From positions 2,480,001-2,544,000 of the forward strand of contig JACGCM010002205.1 of NCBI GenBank assembly GCA_014058105.1: DNA of 64,000 bases, given 5' to 3'. Each line of letters starts with the position of its first letter. Positions within the stretch are counted from its first letter, which is position 1. Below the pieces are notes generated by a model that ran no database searches, was not told where the DNA came from, and was given only the letters and a program-made list of their open reading frames with translations. Source of the DNA: Kingdonia uniflora. Lineage: Eukaryota > Streptophyta > Magnoliopsida > Ranunculales > Circaeasteraceae. The position numbers were made by a program, and so were the translations under genes. Shown piece by piece: positions 61,097-64,000 of the stretch.

Positions 61097-62344
61097 TGAT
61101 AAGAGGTTTTTATGGCCTCTAGCAAAATACTTGCTCAAAGTACGGTTGTCAATTTGTAGCACGGATGAGTGGGATCGAATCCACAAGGAGGTTTTGGAAA
61201 AAAAATACTTTCTACGCCTCTTCCTTTCTATTTATTTGTGGCCTCTTACCTTAGCTTTATCTCTCATTTGTCGCCTCTTCCTTTCTATTTATTTATTCCT
61301 ATTTATAATGAGAGATAGAGCTAAGGTTTGGACATGGCCTCATCCTTTTAAGGCACAAATATATATTCAACTAGATCCTAATATCTCCGACATCATATGT
61401 TTGTGTTAATATACATGCGATGTTGTAAAATAAACAACTAAATCTATGGTCAGGAATTTAGTGGTTATACTTTTAAGTAATGGTGAAGAGTGTCTTAAAG
61501 AATTATAAACTCAACCATGGCTAGGCTTGAATGAGTTCTCTAGTGTTTCTTCTTGTTTAGATCTCCAAATCAAGTCTACGGTTAGTAGCACTTATTTGTA
61601 TCCAAAGTTATCGTACACCAAACCGGAGCTATGGTCAAGCCTTCGATATGATGCACTAACTTATTAATCATTAAGTACTAAAAGAAAACTAATTATAACC
61701 TAATTAATACCAACTATTGCTCATCCAAGAAGGGGCCTCATTCTAGCCTTAACTAGGAGATTAGCCACTCATCTCAGACTTCATCGCATTAATAACTAAT
61801 TATTTACAAAAGAAAATAAAAAGAGAGAAGACAATTAAATAAAGCTAAGTCTTTATTTTTTTTAAACTTGCTCTAATATGAGATGCTTAATACAATGGGG
61901 GAGGGTTCCTTTTATAGGTGAAGGAACCCAAATTTAGAAGTAATACATTAAATTGTAAAGAATATTTTCGCAATAATATCTTCTAATTTTACCGCCAATC
62001 ACCTAAGATTCTTGCATATAATTTTCTTAAGTGATGTAGAGATCTTTCTTCATGGAAACTCTTGCATACATCTTCAATATAAAATATCTTTAAGGATCTT
62101 GGATACAATATATTATTTGGTCTTATTCTCCAAGAATATTTGTGTATATATTTCTTCAATCTTGAGACCAAATATATTGTGTCTTGACTTTTTGAGCTAT
62201 GAATTGCTGGAGACACTTTTACTTGACTTTAAGAGCATGGTTTCAAATATCCATCTCCAATAGCTGTAATCAAGCAAATGTACATAAGTACCCAAAATTA
62301 AATATAATGGATGACTAAAATACATGTTCAAGTATATTAAAAAT
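61097..62344 (-). repeat. 5' LTR of element G (right in the window)
   Basis: About 1,248 bp. The right end lacks the last 20-odd bases (GTCATAATTACGTGCCCATCA) present in the other LTR, so it is clipped against E sequence. It contains a rearranged block at 61215-61326 absent from the other LTR. Confidence 0.85.
61215..61326. repeat. Nested direct and inverted repeat inside the G LTR
   Basis: CGCCTCTTCCTTTCTATTTA occurs at 61215 and 61272. CCTTAGCTTTATCTCTCATT (61249-61268) pairs with AATGAGAGATAGAGCTAAGG (61307-61326) with one mismatch. This replaces about 80 bp of normal LTR sequence. Confidence 0.75.
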
Positions 62345-62477
62345 ATTTTTTTACACAACATTCACAAACAATATTGACCAAAATAGATGGTCTATTCAAC
62401 AATAGTTTCTTTTAAAATTTTCAAACTCTCTAAAGTTATACTTTGTCACACCTATTTTTACATTCACTCCCTTTACC
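62345..62477. other. 3' flank of asORF2, element E
   Basis: Matches D 34730-34900 in patches (TAATTATATGTGAG, GTGAATGTAAA, TTGTGTAAAAAA). No coding content. Confidence 0.45.
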
Positions 62478-62831
62478 TCACATATAATTATACTTAAAGC
62501 AGCCTTGATGACCTGAAAAACCATAACCAACAGGTAAATCTATAGTGATCCTCGCATCCTCATATTCGATCTTCACCTCAATAATCAATCCCACCACTTC
62601 TTCTCGATCTGCAGGATCTCTCACCAGTTCACAAAAAAATCCTTCAAAGAACAAACAGGCATACTTAAGCTCTCTATCCATTAAATCTAATCCTTCAAAC
62701 TGATACTCCCTTACTAGAAACTCAACATCATAACACAGCGATACAAAAATTTTCTCCCGCACTTCAGTGATCTTTATAGCCAATCGTCTTTCAGCGGTAC
62801 TACAAATTCTCTGGGATCGAGTCCGTACCAT
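62478..62831 (-). CDS. asORF2 of element E, intact
   Basis: 117 codons without a stop from MVRTRSQRICSTAERRLAIK through VSLCYDVEFLVREYQFEGLD, DRELKYACLFFEGFFCELVR and IEVKIEYEDARITIDLPVGY to the end at 62478. An upstream in-frame ATG at 62849 adds MVEKIR, but it lies only about 22 bp from the TATA box, probably before the transcription start, and the C and D copies start at the MVRT/MA-TRS position, so 62831 is preferred. Mixed helix and strand, acidic in the second half; no known domain. The open frame among decayed neighbours could be chance or recent selection. Confidence 0.55.
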   Translation of the reverse strand: MVRTRSQRICSTAERRLAIKITEVREKIFVSLCYDVEFLVREYQFEGLDLMDRELKYACLFFEGFFCELVRDPADREEVVGLIIEVKIEYEDARITIDLPVGYGFSGHQGCFKYNYM

Positions 62832-62870
62832 TCTTATCTTTTCAACCATATTCGGAGATCATTCTACACT

Positions 62871-62878
62871 TATTTATA
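62871..62878 (-). promoter_or_regulatory. TATA box of asORF2, element E
   Basis: TATAAATA on the minus strand, ending 40 bp before the preferred ATG. Confidence 0.6.
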
Positions 62879-63329
62879 CATTGTTACTACCGATTCCCAT
62901 CAAAGAGTGCTAATATCCTTTTATCTCATAACAAAAACCCCAAAATCTTGAGAAAAATTATTTCAACTTATCTCTTCCCCTCGAACTCAATTATTTCACA
63001 TCTTTTCAGGTCGAACTTATTCTTTCCTGATTTAATTTTTTAAACCTACCTCTGTAACATCAACTCTTCCTACTAAAAATTCCTACAAATTTTTTCTCTT
63101 ATATATTTTCAACAGAATAATATTCGCCACTTAACACATATTTTTACAAATAAATTTAGAACAGTTTGAATATTATAAGTATTTTTACTTTCTACACTCA
63201 TATATTTTATTTCATACATTCATCATAGCATACAACTCAATTTCTAGAGTTATTCTATATCTATATCAGCATGAAGTTTGTTATCAAATTATATTCATCT
63301 CGAAGCAAATTACAAGTATTTTTCCAGGT
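62879..63329. other. Spacer between asORF1 and asORF2, element E
   Basis: AT-rich, no gene. It corresponds to D 33906-34357. Confidence 0.4.
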
Positions 63330-63440
63330 AACAAGTCTTTCAAGTACTCGACCTCATATACTTTACTGATACCAAGTTTATCTAGTACTTAACTTTAGGT
63401 ACTTTACAGATAACAAGTTTTTCAGTGCTTTTACAAAGAG
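63330..63440 (-). repeat. Tandem microrepeat after asORF1, element E
   Basis: Three to four diverged units with ACAAGTCTTTCAAGTACT on plus, equivalent to D 33765-33905. Confidence 0.55.
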
Positions 63441-63497
63441 GACCCTCATGCACTCCGACACGTCGAATCCTTCAGTTTGCTTTAGTGATTTTTCACC

Positions 63498-64000
63498 CTG
63501 ATACTAAATAAAAATTAGAAACAATGAGTATGCTCATTCCCATGAGTTTGGTCAAAGTCTAGGCGAACTTCAAATAGAAACTATGAAAGTAGAAGAGTCA
63601 GTGATTTAACCAACTCTTCAAACCATTGGTCTTCTTTACGCCAAAAAGAAATGGAAATTTAGATGCAAACTTCCACTTTTCACCTCCTTCCTCCACTACC
63701 ATCACCTTTTCCACTAAAACCACCACCTCTGCAGAGCTGGTAGAGATGAAAAGAGTCCGACCTTTGAATCCATTGTGGTAGAAGAGATTAACGCAACTGC
63801 ACCGCAGTTATGCCTATCCCTGTATTTGTCTCCCCAACCTTGTCTTCCTCAAGGATGCGAAGACAAACCCAAAGTTGCTCTCCTTTCAAGACAACGTGGT
63901 GAAACCTCCATCTACATTAAAACTTTTCTTCAACTTTAGCCGCTTCATTCTCCGACATGCCTCAGTACGTCGAAGGAAAATGAGCAGGTACAGGATCCTC
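63498..64000 (-). pseudogene. asORF1 of element E, N-terminus off the window
   Basis: Exon 1 from the edge: DPVPAHFPSTY, a TGA at the place where D has TAA, then GMSENEAAKVEEKF, WRFHHVVLKGEQLWVCLRIL and EEDKVGETNTG. Then the decayed intron (acceptor CTCTGCAG at 63729-63736), and exon 2 EVVVLVEKVMVVEEGGEKWK, SKFPFLFGVKKTNGLKSWLN, then stops to about 63498. Closest to D 33111-33729. Confidence 0.55.

Larger units (their letters stand above)
55371..62344 (-). mobile_element. Element G, non-autonomous Athila-like LTR retrotransposon
   Basis: 7.0 kb. LTRs at 55371-56616 and 61097-62344 both begin TGATAAGAG on plus. Next to the right LTR the minus strand reads TGGCACCGTTGCCGAGG, close to the Athila-type primer site TGGCGCCGTTGCCGGGG. 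Next to the left LTR the minus strand has AGTTTGGGGGCATT, the polypurine tract. So the orientation is minus. The 4.5-kb interior holds no protease, RT, RNase H or integrase, only gag-like pieces. It is inserted in the asORF2-asORF3 spacer of E. Confidence 0.8.
43640..64000 (+). mobile_element. Element E, Tat-lineage, antisense half only, interrupted by three elements
   Basis: Inferred plus orientation: tandem array (43725-44370), then asORF3, asORF2 and asORF1 on the minus strand, running off the right edge. Its gag-pol is absent, lost at the D/E junction. Insertions: short LINE 45837-46487, long LINE 49062-54871, Athila-like G 55371-62344. After removing them, its gene order and introns match D. 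It has the longest and least damaged asORF3. Confidence 0.7.

Noticed and set aside
55371..62344. Segmental duplication (two 1.25-kb direct repeats)
   Set aside because: Primer site, polypurine tract and TG...CA ends show they are LTRs of one element.
1..64000. Host protein-coding gene, tRNA, rRNA or a bacterial-type defence system
   Set aside because: Every longer frame could be assigned to gag-pol, LINE genes, antisense element genes or shadows. I saw no tRNA or rRNA signature.

Overview
This is nuclear DNA of a flowering plant, almost certainly from a repeat-rich, probably methylated region. I see no ordinary host gene, tRNA, rRNA or CRISPR array. Nearly all of the 64 kb is nested transposable elements, mostly decayed. 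The dominant type is a Ty3/gypsy LTR retrotransposon of the Tat (Ogre/Retand-like) lineage. It is recognised by gag, an aspartic protease, RT-RNase H, a second 'archaeal-type' RNase H (aRH) and integrase, and by genes on the opposite strand between pol and the 3' LTR. I name the copies A-E, and call their antisense genes asORF1, asORF2 (about 100 to 200 codons each) and asORF3 (long, multi-exon).

Layout. Element C (minus) runs from beyond the left edge to its 5' LTR at 31426-31899. Its antisense genes fill 1-4434 and its gag-pol lies at 27704-31400. Element A (plus) sits inside the RNase H region of C, from a broken start at 4583 to its 3' LTR end at 27703. Element B (minus, 8638-21398) sits inside the integrase of A, with both LTRs, a perfect 5-bp target duplication ACCCA, a primer-binding site and a polypurine tract. 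A CACTA-like transposon end (4435-4582) lies where C and A are joined by a deletion. To the right, element D (minus, LTR 32151-32770) carries its antisense genes, a tandem array and an aRH-integrase fragment, and is interrupted by a 5'-truncated LINE (38889-41407). Element E (plus, about 43640 to beyond the right edge) has a 160-bp tandem array and the best preserved antisense genes. It is interrupted by a short LINE tail (45837-46487), an almost complete LINE (49062-54871) and a non-autonomous Athila-like LTR element G (55371-62344).

The most interesting system is the antisense gene set. In five diverged copies asORF3 keeps the same introns of about 70-95 bp, often a longer 5' intron, a plant-type TATA box, a 'gypsy-type transposase' (Transposase_28-like) domain, basic nuclear-localisation-like motifs and a C-terminal coiled coil. 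asORF2 in C, D and E has a TATA box ending 38-40 bp before its ATG. An intron can survive retrotransposition here because the genomic RNA is the opposite strand. The spacer between pol and asORF3 holds satellite-like tandem arrays with 217, 194 or 160 bp units.

How it fits together: sense transcripts from the LTR would make gag-pol and the genomic RNA, while the antisense genes seem built to be expressed from their own promoters. Every copy is damaged: RT core deleted in B, catalytic residues changed in A, C and D, many stops that look like C-to-T decay. All alignments were made by eye.
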